NCBI RefSeq assembly: GCF_013403925.1
Contig: NZ_JABFDJ010000001.1
Span: forward strand, 62,001 to 126,000
Direction of reading: 5' to 3'
Length of the DNA: 64,000 nucleotides
DNA from: Winogradskyella wichelsiae
GTDB lineage: Bacteria; Bacteroidota; Bacteroidia; Flavobacteriales; Flavobacteriaceae
The notes beneath the pieces were generated by a model. That model saw only the letters and a program-made list of their open reading frames with translations, was not told the origin of the DNA and did no database searches. A program made the translations under genes and the position numbers. Below, in pieces: positions 45,074 through 52,898 of this stretch. Within the stretch, counting starts at the first letter, position 1; every line of letters begins with the position of its first letter.

Positions 45074-46049
45074 TGTAAAGTATTTGGGCTGTTTCTAAAT
45101 TTCTACTGTTTCCGCTGTAAATTAATTGTGCATATATAATTAATGGATTTACAGTATAGTTACTAGATAAGACACGTTCTATTGGATTACTTTCTAGCCA
45201 AAAAGGTCTATATATACTTATTTCACCATGGGGATCTGGTAATAGTTTTAAGTCTTTAATAATGTTTTGTTTTGACAACGGTGTAAACATTGAAAACTTT
45301 TCTGGATTCAAATACTCTGTAAGCAATGCTGCAGCTGGTTCACCACTCCACAGTACATTGGGAATCATCAGTTGATTTTTCCAATTATCCCTATTCGTTT
45401 TAGAAAATGTAAAAGTGCCTATTTTATGTGCTGGTAATATTTTTTCGTTAAGAATTACAATCCATTTTTCTAATAAAGCTTCTTTATTTACCAACTGGTA
45501 TTTTTGTTGGTTATTCCATTTTACACTGTATCCTGCATCAAACAATCCTTTTAAAAACTTACTAACGCTACCTAAAGACACATCGCTTATGTGCGCTAAA
45601 TGGCGTTGCGTTTCATTAATTAACTCTGGGTTTTTAAGTAAGTTAAACAGTATTTGTCCTCCAGATTGCGTAAATATATTAGAGTATTCGCTGTTATATG
45701 GTTTTGCGTTGCCTTGTTCTACATAGATTTTTAGATGTTTTAAATCTATGTAAGCGTTTCCAAAACTGTCTATGTAATTGATGCCTTTTTCTTTTAGAAG
45801 TTGTTTTGCTTTAGGCGTAATATATTTTGAAGCTATTAGTAAAGGTAAAGCTTGTCTCCTGTGTTTTTCAAAATTTGAAATATTTTGAGGACGAACTTCG
45901 TTTTTGGTTTCTACAAACACGGCTTCATTGTTTAGTGAGTAAATACGGTCTCCTGTTTCTTCTTCATTTTTTTGCCATAGAACTTCCACCTCAAAATTTA
46001 AGGTTTCAAAAAACTCTTGTATAAATAAAAAATCTAACATATTGTTCAA
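45048..46049 (-). CDS. AbiEi-like antitoxin (type IV TA)
   Basis: A 333-residue AbiEi family protein. An N-terminal nuclease-like/antitoxin domain (LFIQEFFETLNFEVEVLWQK, EAVFVETKNEVRPQN) leads to a winged-helix segment (INETQRHLAHISDVSLGSVSKFLKGLFDAGYSVK), the DNA-binding part that represses the operon. Two near-perfect palindromes built on TGTTCATGT lie just upstream of the start, consistent with autoregulation. The neighbouring gene encodes the cognate NTase toxin. Confidence 0.87.
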   Translation of the reverse strand: MNNMLDFLFIQEFFETLNFEVEVLWQKNEEETGDRIYSLNNEAVFVETKNEVRPQNISNFEKHRRQALPLLIASKYITPKAKQLLKEKGINYIDSFGNAYIDLKHLKIYVEQGNAKPYNSEYSNIFTQSGGQILFNLLKNPELINETQRHLAHISDVSLGSVSKFLKGLFDAGYSVKWNNQQKYQLVNKEALLEKWIVILNEKILPAHKIGTFTFSKTNRDNWKNQLMIPNVLWSGEPAAALLTEYLNPEKFSMFTPLSKQNIIKDLKLLPDPHGEISIYRPFWLESNPIERVLSSNYTVNPLIIYAQLIYSGNSRNLETAQILYNEHIQPNL

Positions 46050-46059
46050 GTTTTAATAA

Positions 46060-46078
46060 TGTTCATGTAACATGAACA
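46060..46078. promoter_or_regulatory. AbiE operator, palindrome 1
   Basis: Perfect palindrome TGTTCATGT-A-ACATGAACA, 11 bases upstream of the AbiEi start. Confidence 0.7.
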
Positions 46079-46126
46079 AGTAAATATAATGAACAAATAC
46101 TAATTACCAAATATTTAACTTATAAA

Positions 46127-46145
46127 TGTTCATCTTACATGAACT
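46127..46145. promoter_or_regulatory. AbiE operator, palindrome 2
   Basis: TGTTCATct-t-ACATGAACt is a slightly imperfect copy of palindrome 1, centred 67 bases upstream of it. Extra half-sites (TTGTTCA at 46042, TGAACAA at 46089) lie between and beside. Confidence 0.65.
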
Positions 46146-46199
46146 AACATAAACACTAAAAATCGTATATTATATACTGAACTATAGCGGTACTTTGTT

Positions 46200-46901
46200 T
46201 CAAAATAAACTATCGTTCTTCGGTACATCTCGTTTTGCATCTTCTACCATGTACGTGGCATTACAATTAGGGCAAGACAAATAATACTCATAATAAAACG
46301 CTTTGTTTGGTTTTATCTTGCGTTTTTTAGGTGTTTTTTTCACTGTAGGTGTGTTACACTTGCGGCATAAATCACCTTCTTTCTCTATTTTTTTCTCTTG
46401 GTAATCGTCAATATGTTCTAGGTGATCCATATACCCTTCATCCTTAATTTTATCCTCTGAGTTTATACCTAAATTTGCCAAATAATCACAACGTTCATTT
46501 TCTATATGACCCGCATGTCCTTTTACCCAATAAAATGTAACCTCATGTATTTTTATCACAGCCAATAATCGGCTCCATAAATCCTTATTAAGGACTAGAT
46601 TACCTTTCTTTTTAATCCAATTATTTTGTTCCCAATTTACTACCCAGCCTTTTTCAATACCATCAACCACATACTTAGAATCTGAATAAACAGTTACCTT
46701 AGCCTTAGTCTTTATTTTTTCTAAACCAAAGATCACCGCCATTAACTCCATGCGGTTATTAGTAGTAAGCTCGTAACCTCCAAAAAATTCCTTTTGCCTA
46801 CCTTTATATTTTAGTATGGTGCCAAAACCTCCTTTGCCAGGATTGGGTTCAGCGCCACCATCCGTAAACAAGTCTATGTCTGGTATCGCTTTAGTTTCCA
46901 T
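46200..46901 (-). CDS. Ribonuclease H with C-terminal zinc ribbon
   Basis: A 233-residue protein. The N-terminal RNase HI domain (1-150) carries the four catalytic acids: D in DLFTDGGAEPNPGKGGFG, E in ELMAVIFGLEKI, D in TVYSDSKYVVDGI and D in ENERCDYLAN. It cleaves RNA in RNA-DNA hybrids. A C-terminal extension has two Cys pairs (CRKCNTP and CPNCNATYM) forming a zinc ribbon likely to bind nucleic acid. It sits in a defence cluster, divergently placed from nothing obvious, and is probably not the housekeeping rnhA. Confidence 0.9.
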   Translation of the reverse strand: METKAIPDIDLFTDGGAEPNPGKGGFGTILKYKGRQKEFFGGYELTTNNRMELMAVIFGLEKIKTKAKVTVYSDSKYVVDGIEKGWVVNWEQNNWIKKKGNLVLNKDLWSRLLAVIKIHEVTFYWVKGHAGHIENERCDYLANLGINSEDKIKDEGYMDHLEHIDDYQEKKIEKEGDLCRKCNTPTVKKTPKKRKIKPNKAFYYEYYLSCPNCNATYMVEDAKRDVPKNDSLF

Positions 46902-46986
46902 TAGTATTTATTTAATTCAAATTCGACATCTGTATTTAATGGTTTTATTATTTACATTAATCTTGATTAACTAATACCATTATATA

Positions 46987-47045
46987 ATTACAACTCCCCC
47001 TTAAAAGCCTGACCTAACAATCTGCTTTTTAAAGCTTCTAAATTC
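46987..47045 (-). repeat. hsdS 3'-end remnant, copy A (inside the CBS-HEPN gene end)
   Basis: In a frame other than the host gene this encodes LEALKSRLLGQAFKGEL followed by a stop at 46988, the hallmark C-terminus of type I restriction specificity subunits. It matches copy B (47840-47898) closely at the nucleotide level. Confidence 0.75.
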
Positions 47046-47828
47046 TAATTCTTCATAGCACTCAAAAAATTGATTAGCATTTGCTACAAAATTTTTTAGT
47101 TCTTTTATTTTATATAGTGGTTTGTCTATCTCTCCACTGCGATAAGCTAGATCCTTACTATGTGCTACCCAATTTCTAACCTGCTTAACAGCTTCTATAT
47201 TTTCCTTAAATTTATCTGACACTAACTTTTTTGAAGCAGCAAAAAGCAGTAAGTCATTTAAATAAAAGCTTTGAAATTCAACTAAATCTTTTCGTTTTTT
47301 AATGAGTTGCTCTCGCTTCTCATTATTACTTGGCATACATTGGTTATATCTGTTTTCCCAAAATTTGTTGGTGCTTGCTTTTTCTTGCATCCAATTCAAT
47401 AATGAATTATTAGTTTCTCCTACATCAATCAAATACTCTCTTAACATGCGTTCAATATTGTAACTAGCTTTGTAAAACTCTATGTTTAGAAAATCATTGT
47501 TATAATCTACAATGTGTACAGCACCTTTAATAACATCATCCTCGATCACAAACATGACTTCATCATGATCACCATTTTCAAATTTACTTATGGTATTTTC
47601 ATCAAATAGTCTGTCAAAAGGATGACATATAAGGTCATCTGTTAATGGCACCTTTGTAAATTTATCTTGATTTAGTTTATAAATGGTTTTTCTATCTGCA
47701 TCTGGCAAATGAGATATTCCATTCTTTTCACAAAACTCAATTAACCTTTGCTCTTTTCCCTTATCATAAAAGATAAGATCTTTAACATATATGTTTGAAA
47801 TCGTTGCGTATTTCACAGATTCTATCAT
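47001..47828 (-). CDS. CBS-HEPN protein, candidate toxin/defence nuclease
   Basis: A 275-residue protein. The N-terminal half looks like a CBS-domain pair remnant (HLPDADRKTIYKLNQDKF, VMFVIEDDVIKGAVHIVDYN); the C-terminal half is helical and carries QVRNWVAHS, an R-N-x-x-x-H motif typical of HEPN ribonucleases. CBS domains bind adenine nucleotides, so nucleotide-gated RNA cleavage is a reasonable inference. It lies between two copies of an hsdS 3' end, and its own last codons read through copy A in another frame. It probably replaced or was inserted into a type I restriction locus. Confidence 0.75.
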   Translation of the reverse strand: MIESVKYATISNIYVKDLIFYDKGKEQRLIEFCEKNGISHLPDADRKTIYKLNQDKFTKVPLTDDLICHPFDRLFDENTISKFENGDHDEVMFVIEDDVIKGAVHIVDYNNDFLNIEFYKASYNIERMLREYLIDVGETNNSLLNWMQEKASTNKFWENRYNQCMPSNNEKREQLIKKRKDLVEFQSFYLNDLLLFAASKKLVSDKFKENIEAVKQVRNWVAHSKDLAYRSGEIDKPLYKIKELKNFVANANQFFECYEELEFRSFKKQIVRSGF

Positions 47829-48236
47829 AAATAATACTTTTTACAACTCCCCCTTAAAAGCTTGATCTAACAAACTACTCTTTAAAGCTTTTAAATGATT
47901 TAGTTTTTGGGTTTGGGTTTTGATTAAGTTTTCAAAATGATCAAATAATTTATCGAATTTTAAAATCATTTTATTTTGATGTTCTAAACTCACTTTTGGT
48001 ACTAATGTATAAAAGTCAAACTAAGGGGTAGTCCATAAGGGAACACTAAAAATAAGAAAAGCTTCCATTTTTCAAAGTGAAACATCACATCCTTTTTGAT
48101 AGGAAATTTAGAGTCACTACAAGCACACTACTTCATACCTCTATAGGTATTACTCCTTTTTGGTTTTTAGTTTGTAACTTCTTTCAGTATTTCTTAAACC
48201 TTCCTCTTCTTTACATAACATCAATATTTTAAAGAC
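47829..48236. other. Remnants of a type I restriction locus
   Basis: This gap contains an hsdS 3' fragment (47841-48020) and then about 215 bases of AT-rich sequence in which no gene or RNA is recognised. Confidence 0.5.
47841..48020 (-). pseudogene. hsdS: hsdS C-terminal fragment (copy B)
   Basis: A 59-codon open stretch ending at 47841 reads VPKVSLEHQNKMILKFDKLF, then NHLKALKSSLLDQAFKGEL, the unmistakable C-terminal helix and end of type I restriction specificity subunits. A TAG closes the frame upstream at 48021-48023, and no N-terminal part or hsdM/hsdR is present in the window. Confidence 0.75.
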
Positions 48237-48530
48237 TTAGTTTTCCTTTTTGAATAAGGTCCACATGAGACCTAACGCCACAATGACATCTACCCCATTC
48301 CATAGTTCTCTTCCTAAGGCTATTTTGAAAAAGGGTTGAAAAAGCAAGGCTAGTGCTCCGTAAATTATCATTTCGGTTTTGTTATCTTTTTCATTAGCAT
48401 TATAAGCCAAAAAACCAAACCCTATTAATGCCGCAAACCGCACTAATTGATAGAAGCTATAGGGCATATCTAGCAAGCATAACCCTAACAGGATTACCAA
48501 TGTTATTTTTATAAGGACTTCTTTATGCAT
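48237..48530 (-). CDS. DUF6804-like small membrane protein
   Basis: A 97-residue protein with about four membrane segments: LIKITLVILLGLCLLDMPYS, FAALIGFGFLAYNA, TEMIIYGALALLF and VDVIVALGLMWTLF. The short charged loop NEKDNKTE separates the second and third. It matches the small DUF6804 proteins of Bacteroidetes as I recall them; function unknown. The PH-domain gene lies 39 bases away on the same strand. Confidence 0.7.
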   Translation of the reverse strand: MHKEVLIKITLVILLGLCLLDMPYSFYQLVRFAALIGFGFLAYNANEKDNKTEMIIYGALALLFQPFFKIALGRELWNGVDVIVALGLMWTLFKKEN

Positions 48531-48568
48531 TGTTTTGTTTAAAGCTGTAACCGTATTAACTTTTGTGT

Positions 48569-48946
48569 TTACATTACTTTGGCTGCTAAGTATTTTTGCA
48601 CCTCGTACACATCGATACTTTTATTGAATTTTTTGCTTACGGATGGTAAGTTTTCACTTGATATCCAGATTTTAAGCTCGGCATCTAAGTCGAACGTCCC
48701 AGAGGTTTCTAAAGAGAATCTTGAAATACTTTTATAAGGCATAGACTTGTATTCTACTTTACTGCCGGTAATGCCTTGTACGTCTATAAGAATTAAGCGT
48801 TTGTTGGTGAACATGAACACGTCTCTAAAGAGTTTAAAACCGAGTTCTATTTGCTCATTATCGGTTAATAAGCGTCCGTATTTTTCGTTAAGTTGCTCTG
48901 TTGATGCTTGGCTTGCGTTGCCTAATATTTTGTTGAATAATCCCAT
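48569..48946 (-). CDS. Bacterial PH-domain protein
   Basis: A 125-residue soluble protein with the bacterial PH (bPH) pattern: EKYGRLLTDNEQIELGFKLF, then FMFTNKRLILIDVQGITGSK, YKSMPYKSISRFSLETSG and LKIWISS, ending in the helix VYEVQKYLAAKV. The F-T-N-K-R-L-I-x-D core is characteristic. Such proteins probably bind peptides or lipids; function unknown. Confidence 0.85.
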   Translation of the reverse strand: MGLFNKILGNASQASTEQLNEKYGRLLTDNEQIELGFKLFRDVFMFTNKRLILIDVQGITGSKVEYKSMPYKSISRFSLETSGTFDLDAELKIWISSENLPSVSKKFNKSIDVYEVQKYLAAKVM

Positions 48947-49052
48947 AGTCTGTTTTGTTTATTTAATATGCTCTAAATTTAAAAATCCTTATCCTTTTTT
49001 ATCCTTATCCATTATTTTTTTTTGCAGGTATGAATACAATCTATAAGATCAC

Positions 49053-49415
49053 TTAATGTTGGTAGCACCTGCCACTGCTATTTTTGGTTTTTCGTTTGCA
49101 ACGGTTACCGGCTTTTGTTTTCCCTGTACATTGGGTTGCTGTGGTATTTTTAGAAGCCGTATTTGTTGGTGTTGTGTTATTCGATTTGAGAGTTGATGGC
49201 TTTGTATTACTGGCTGTTGGCTTACATACTTTACAAGCTGCATAACCTAAAGCGATTGCTTTTTTTAAATCGATCTCTTTTTTAGAATACTTAAGATATC
49301 GGCAATTCGTTTTATGATACTTCTCGCCTGTTTGCGTTGTGTATACCGATTGAGCTACTGCAATAGAACTAAAAGTAAAAGTTAAAAAAAATAATAAAAG
49401 CCTTACTTGTTTCAT
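49053..49415 (-). CDS. Secreted Cys-rich protein with Ada-like and basic Cys motif
   Basis: A 120-residue exported protein; signal peptide ends at SIAVAQ. The mature part begins with GEKYHKTNCRYLKYSKKEID and YAACKVCKP, giving H...C...C-x-x-C ligands like an Ada-type metal-binding motif. A Thr/Ser/Asn-rich linker follows, then CTGKTKAGNRCKRKT and GRCYQH, a C...C...C...H set as in DUF5763. It is translationally coupled to the upstream nuclease (TAATG overlap). It may help the nuclease bind DNA or metal. Confidence 0.75.
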   Translation of the reverse strand: MKQVRLLLFFLTFTFSSIAVAQSVYTTQTGEKYHKTNCRYLKYSKKEIDLKKAIALGYAACKVCKPTASNTKPSTLKSNNTTPTNTASKNTTATQCTGKTKAGNRCKRKTKNSSGRCYQH

Positions 49416-49918
49416 TATTTAACCTTCTTTTTTTTATTACTTCTCCAAAGCCATGGTGCTATAGGTTTAGGATCATTCCAAAGGCCTGTTTTGTCTTTAC
49501 GCGCTGTATCTTCTATATCTTGTAATGTAGCATCGTTAGAATACTTTACATAGTGCCAGGCATACCCTGCTTTTAATAACTCTTTACTTAGATTTTTATC
49601 TTTATCATAAATGACATTGGCTATATACCTGCCATAACGATCTTTACTTAACACTACAATCTCTATATTTTTGCCAAAAATAGCATCTGAAGCAAATTGT
49701 TTTGCACGGTTAGAGAACGGTTGTTTTCGTTCTGGGCAATCTATATTTGCTAAACGGACTCTGATTAAAGTAGAATCTTTTTGTAAAAGTTTAAACGTAT
49801 CACCGTCTGTGATTGCGGTTACTTTTCCTGAAATTATTGTTTCTTTTACAGTATTAAAACTACTGGATGTTAATAGCAATATTATAAATGTGACTAAAGC
49901 CAACCAAGTCTTTTGCAT
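49415..49918 (-). CDS. Secreted staphylococcal-type nuclease (SNase)
   Basis: A 167-residue exported nuclease with a signal sequence (VTFIILLLTSSSFN). The SNase domain shows ITDGDTFKLLQKDSTLIRVRLANIDCPE (Ca-binding and catalytic region with R), KDRYGRYIANV (catalytic R) and GLWNDPKPIAPWLWR. It would degrade DNA or RNA outside the cytoplasm. Its stop overlaps the start of the Cys-rich protein gene. Confidence 0.92.
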   Translation of the reverse strand: MQKTWLALVTFIILLLTSSSFNTVKETIISGKVTAITDGDTFKLLQKDSTLIRVRLANIDCPERKQPFSNRAKQFASDAIFGKNIEIVVLSKDRYGRYIANVIYDKDKNLSKELLKAGYAWHYVKYSNDATLQDIEDTARKDKTGLWNDPKPIAPWLWRSNKKKKVK

Positions 49919-49958
49919 TGTGTTGATTATAAGGTTAAATATATTACAATTGTAATGC

Positions 49959-50134
49959 TTATTTTTTTAAAATAAAGTTTTTAATAAGATTATCCAGGTT
50001 AGATGGTAATTCAGCTGTTTTAATAGCATAATGCTTTACTTTCATTTTATCAAACCAATCTGACCAGTATTTTTTCACAACATATTCTCCGAATAAATTA
50101 TTTTTATCTGGATTAATGCCTAAAACTAATAGCT
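49959..50134 (-). pseudogene. Fragment of an unidentified gene (3' end)
   Basis: An open stretch of about 58 codons encodes LGINPDKNNLFGEYVVKKYW, then SDWFDKMKVKHYAIKTAELP, with a proper C-terminal helix and stop, but a TAG cuts it upstream and no start codon precedes it. Composition looks coding. Family not recognised. Confidence 0.4.
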
Positions 50135-50189
50135 AAAACAATCTCTCCCTTCTTCCTAAAAGCTCTCTTTAAAAGGGTGAAAAAAGTGT

Positions 50190-51347
50190 TTATTTCCAAA
50201 ACCTAAATTGGTCGATAACTTCATTAACAGAACTTAACCATTTGCTAATAGCTAATGCTATTTCTGAATCCATTGATCTACCTAAAATATAAATCGTAAA
50301 CAGTAAATAAATCGTTAACAACAAAATAGCACTTGTAACCCCCATTTTTCTGTTCGTTATATAAATAACAAAAGCGACAAGGGTTAAAATGAATAATAAA
50401 ATTCTTAATTCTGAAATATTTACTACTGTTTCGGGACTCATTTGAATTGGTCCATAAATTAAAGTAAACAAGAATAATGGAAAACCAAGCGCAAAACACA
50501 CATCAAAAATATTACTTCCTAATGCATTAGATACAGCATCATCGTAATTCCCTTTTTTAGCATCCTTCATGGATAAAATAGTATCAGGAACACTTGTTGC
50601 TGCGCTCGCTAAAATAACTGCAATGAAATAAATAGGAATATCTAATTCATCTCCTAACCATTCACAAGACTTCACTAATAATAAACATGCGGCTCCAATT
50701 ATAAACATCGCAAAGATCAGAAGACTCCAGCCATTTTTAGTATTAATAGCCCCTCTTACAAATACAGGTTCCAAGTCTAAAGTTATTAAACTTACAAACA
50801 CGCTTTTATCATTACCGTTTAATTCTTCACTTTCATCTTCTAGTTCTTCAATATTATTACTGTCCTCTGATGATTTCATCGTAGTAAGCATGTAAACAGC
50901 ATAAATAGCATAAAGTGTCATTAAAATCAATCCATGAAACCAATTTAAGGTATCGCCTCCTAAAAGGAAAATTAAAATAAACTCACAAATTAATAATGAA
51001 ATACCATCTCTATACAACACTTTTTTAGAAACCTCAACACTAGAGGTTACACGTTTCAAAACCACCACCAAGATAACCACAGCCGGGATAATCATACCAT
51101 TAAAAATAGCACTCCCCGCAGTAGTGCCAATACCACCAGCGAAACCATCTTTATCTTTTAAAATAAACAAGAAAAAGAGTGTTGTAAATAATTCAGGCAT
51201 TGACGACCCAATTGCATTAATTGTAGCTCCTCTAACACCATCGCTTAGGTTTCTTCCTAAATACTCTGAAGCAGCTTCAAAACCGTCACTTGCCCTCCAA
51301 ATAATTATACAGCATAAAATTATAAGTAATATTGAAAATAATATCAT
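50190..51347 (-). CDS. CaCA-family cation antiporter of the Ter operon
   Basis: A 385-residue membrane exchanger with two alpha repeats: GATINAIGSSMPELFTTLFF near residue 40 and SAATSVPDTILSMKDAKKGN with SNALGSNIFDVCFALG near residue 265. About eleven membrane segments and a long acidic cytoplasmic loop (NNIEELEDESEELNGNDK, about 155-180) are visible. It exchanges Ca2+ (or another cation) against Na+ or H+. It is the last gene of the Ter operon, 19 bases after the kinase gene, where a TerC-type membrane protein might be expected. Confidence 0.9.
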   Translation of the reverse strand: MILFSILLIILCCIIIWRASDGFEAASEYLGRNLSDGVRGATINAIGSSMPELFTTLFFLFILKDKDGFAGGIGTTAGSAIFNGMIIPAVVILVVVLKRVTSSVEVSKKVLYRDGISLLICEFILIFLLGGDTLNWFHGLILMTLYAIYAVYMLTTMKSSEDSNNIEELEDESEELNGNDKSVFVSLITLDLEPVFVRGAINTKNGWSLLIFAMFIIGAACLLLVKSCEWLGDELDIPIYFIAVILASAATSVPDTILSMKDAKKGNYDDAVSNALGSNIFDVCFALGFPLFLFTLIYGPIQMSPETVVNISELRILLFILTLVAFVIYITNRKMGVTSAILLLTIYLLFTIYILGRSMDSEIALAISKWLSSVNEVIDQFRFWK

Positions 51348-51366
51348 AATGAAAAAATGTTAGTTG

Positions 51367-52890
51367 TTATTGGTTATTGGTTATAGTTACGGTTGCTATT
51401 TTGCCACCTTTTTTAGTTGTAAATAATATTTTTTTACCCTCTGTTAAAACAATACTTCCGCCAATAGGTATTTTCTTATCGTCAGTAATATCTTTTAAAC
51501 TATCTAAGTGTTCATTGACAAAGAGCCATTGACTATTATGAAATGTAAAATATCCTTGTCTTTTTTTATCAGCATCAGAAAGTCTTTCATTACGTATTAA
51601 ATCCTTATTTGCATGCCATTTATGAAATGTTGTATTATTATAAACTACAAGTCTTTGGTTTTCTGGTTTCCAAACCCCTTCTTTGAATTGGTAGAAAAAA
51701 TCTAAAACAGGAATACTATTACTATATTTTGTTTTACAAAAAGGACACTTTGTTACTTTAGAATTATCAAAAATGAACCATTCTTGTTCGCAATTAGAAT
51801 TACTGCACTTTAGCTTTAAGTCATCCGTTTTTATCAAAGCTTGCTCCCACATTTCTGCAGGAGGACGTTCTCTAGGATTATGAAGTCCTTTTATAAACGC
51901 CAAATCAAAAAGTTCTTTAAGGTATGGTCCTGCTATTGTATAAGGTATTGCGTTTAAATCCGTCCACGGATGAAATTTTTTAATGTTATCGCCATATTCC
52001 CTTTTAAAATTCCGATTACTATTATCTGTTGGATGCTCAATGAATAAAGATTTGGACCCCATAAGTAAATCCTCTTCTTGATCTGATTCCATATTACCAA
52101 AAAAATTCCCACCTCTTAACGGGTGTCTATAAAACAAATACATATAAATCAATACCGCTAATGCGTGCAAGTCGGTTAATCTACTTGGAAGTTTTCTATT
52201 AGGGTCGGAAACGCTTAAGTGCTTTGTCTCAATAACCTCAGGAGCAATAAAGTCTGCAGTACCTATTACGTCAGGCGGAAACAACCCAGGCACCACTAAT
52301 CCATCAATATCTATAATGGCTGCAGATTTAGAAACGGGGTCAATTAACACATTATTATAAGACAAATCTGAATGTGCTAATCCTGCTGAATGTAATCTTT
52401 TAACACCCCTTGCAATGTTTACATTCACTTGAAAATATCCTAGCCAATTACCTAATTCCTTTCTATCTAAATTTAATTTTGATGCTTTGGTTCTAAATTT
52501 TGCACTTGCAAACCATTTCCCATTCTTCTCTTTACCTTTTAATATGGGAAAGCTCTCATAACCTTTTGCAAAAAAAAAGTTTTTATTATAAGTAGGAACA
52601 ATAACACCAACTTTACCATTTTGCTCAATAACATCTGTTGGCCATGCATAAATATTTTTATAATAATCTCCTCCTTCTCTATTAAAAAAACTATCATAGT
52701 AAACCGTCACTATTTTTTTTAGCCTTTCTACAGAATTAAAGTCTTGTTTATCTCTAAAAATAGCAACAACATAAGTCTTATCAGGACTAAAATAAACATC
52801 CTTCATCCCCCCCCTCATGGGTTCTCCGTTATTAACAAATTGGTATGATTTAGATTTATTTATAATAGAATATACAGTTTCTGTACTCAT
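51367..52890 (-). CDS. Ser/Thr kinase-like protein with zinc ribbon (TerY-P triad)
   Basis: A 507-residue protein. The kinase core has a glycine-rich loop at EPMRGGMKDVYFS (24-36), catalytic loop HSDLSYNN (173-180, in place of HRDLKxxN) and metal-binding DIDG (194-197), followed by GTADFIAPEVIE. After the kinase (about 370-405) a zinc ribbon has CSNSNCEQEW and CPFCKTKY. A C-terminal beta-rich domain follows. With the PP2C and TerY genes directly upstream it forms the TerY-P triad known from tellurite/stress-type Ter systems. The gene starts 8 bases after the PP2C stop. Confidence 0.88.
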   Translation of the reverse strand: MSTETVYSIINKSKSYQFVNNGEPMRGGMKDVYFSPDKTYVVAIFRDKQDFNSVERLKKIVTVYYDSFFNREGGDYYKNIYAWPTDVIEQNGKVGVIVPTYNKNFFFAKGYESFPILKGKEKNGKWFASAKFRTKASKLNLDRKELGNWLGYFQVNVNIARGVKRLHSAGLAHSDLSYNNVLIDPVSKSAAIIDIDGLVVPGLFPPDVIGTADFIAPEVIETKHLSVSDPNRKLPSRLTDLHALAVLIYMYLFYRHPLRGGNFFGNMESDQEEDLLMGSKSLFIEHPTDNSNRNFKREYGDNIKKFHPWTDLNAIPYTIAGPYLKELFDLAFIKGLHNPRERPPAEMWEQALIKTDDLKLKCSNSNCEQEWFIFDNSKVTKCPFCKTKYSNSIPVLDFFYQFKEGVWKPENQRLVVYNNTTFHKWHANKDLIRNERLSDADKKRQGYFTFHNSQWLFVNEHLDSLKDITDDKKIPIGGSIVLTEGKKILFTTKKGGKIATVTITNNQ

Positions 52891-52898
52891 AATTATGT

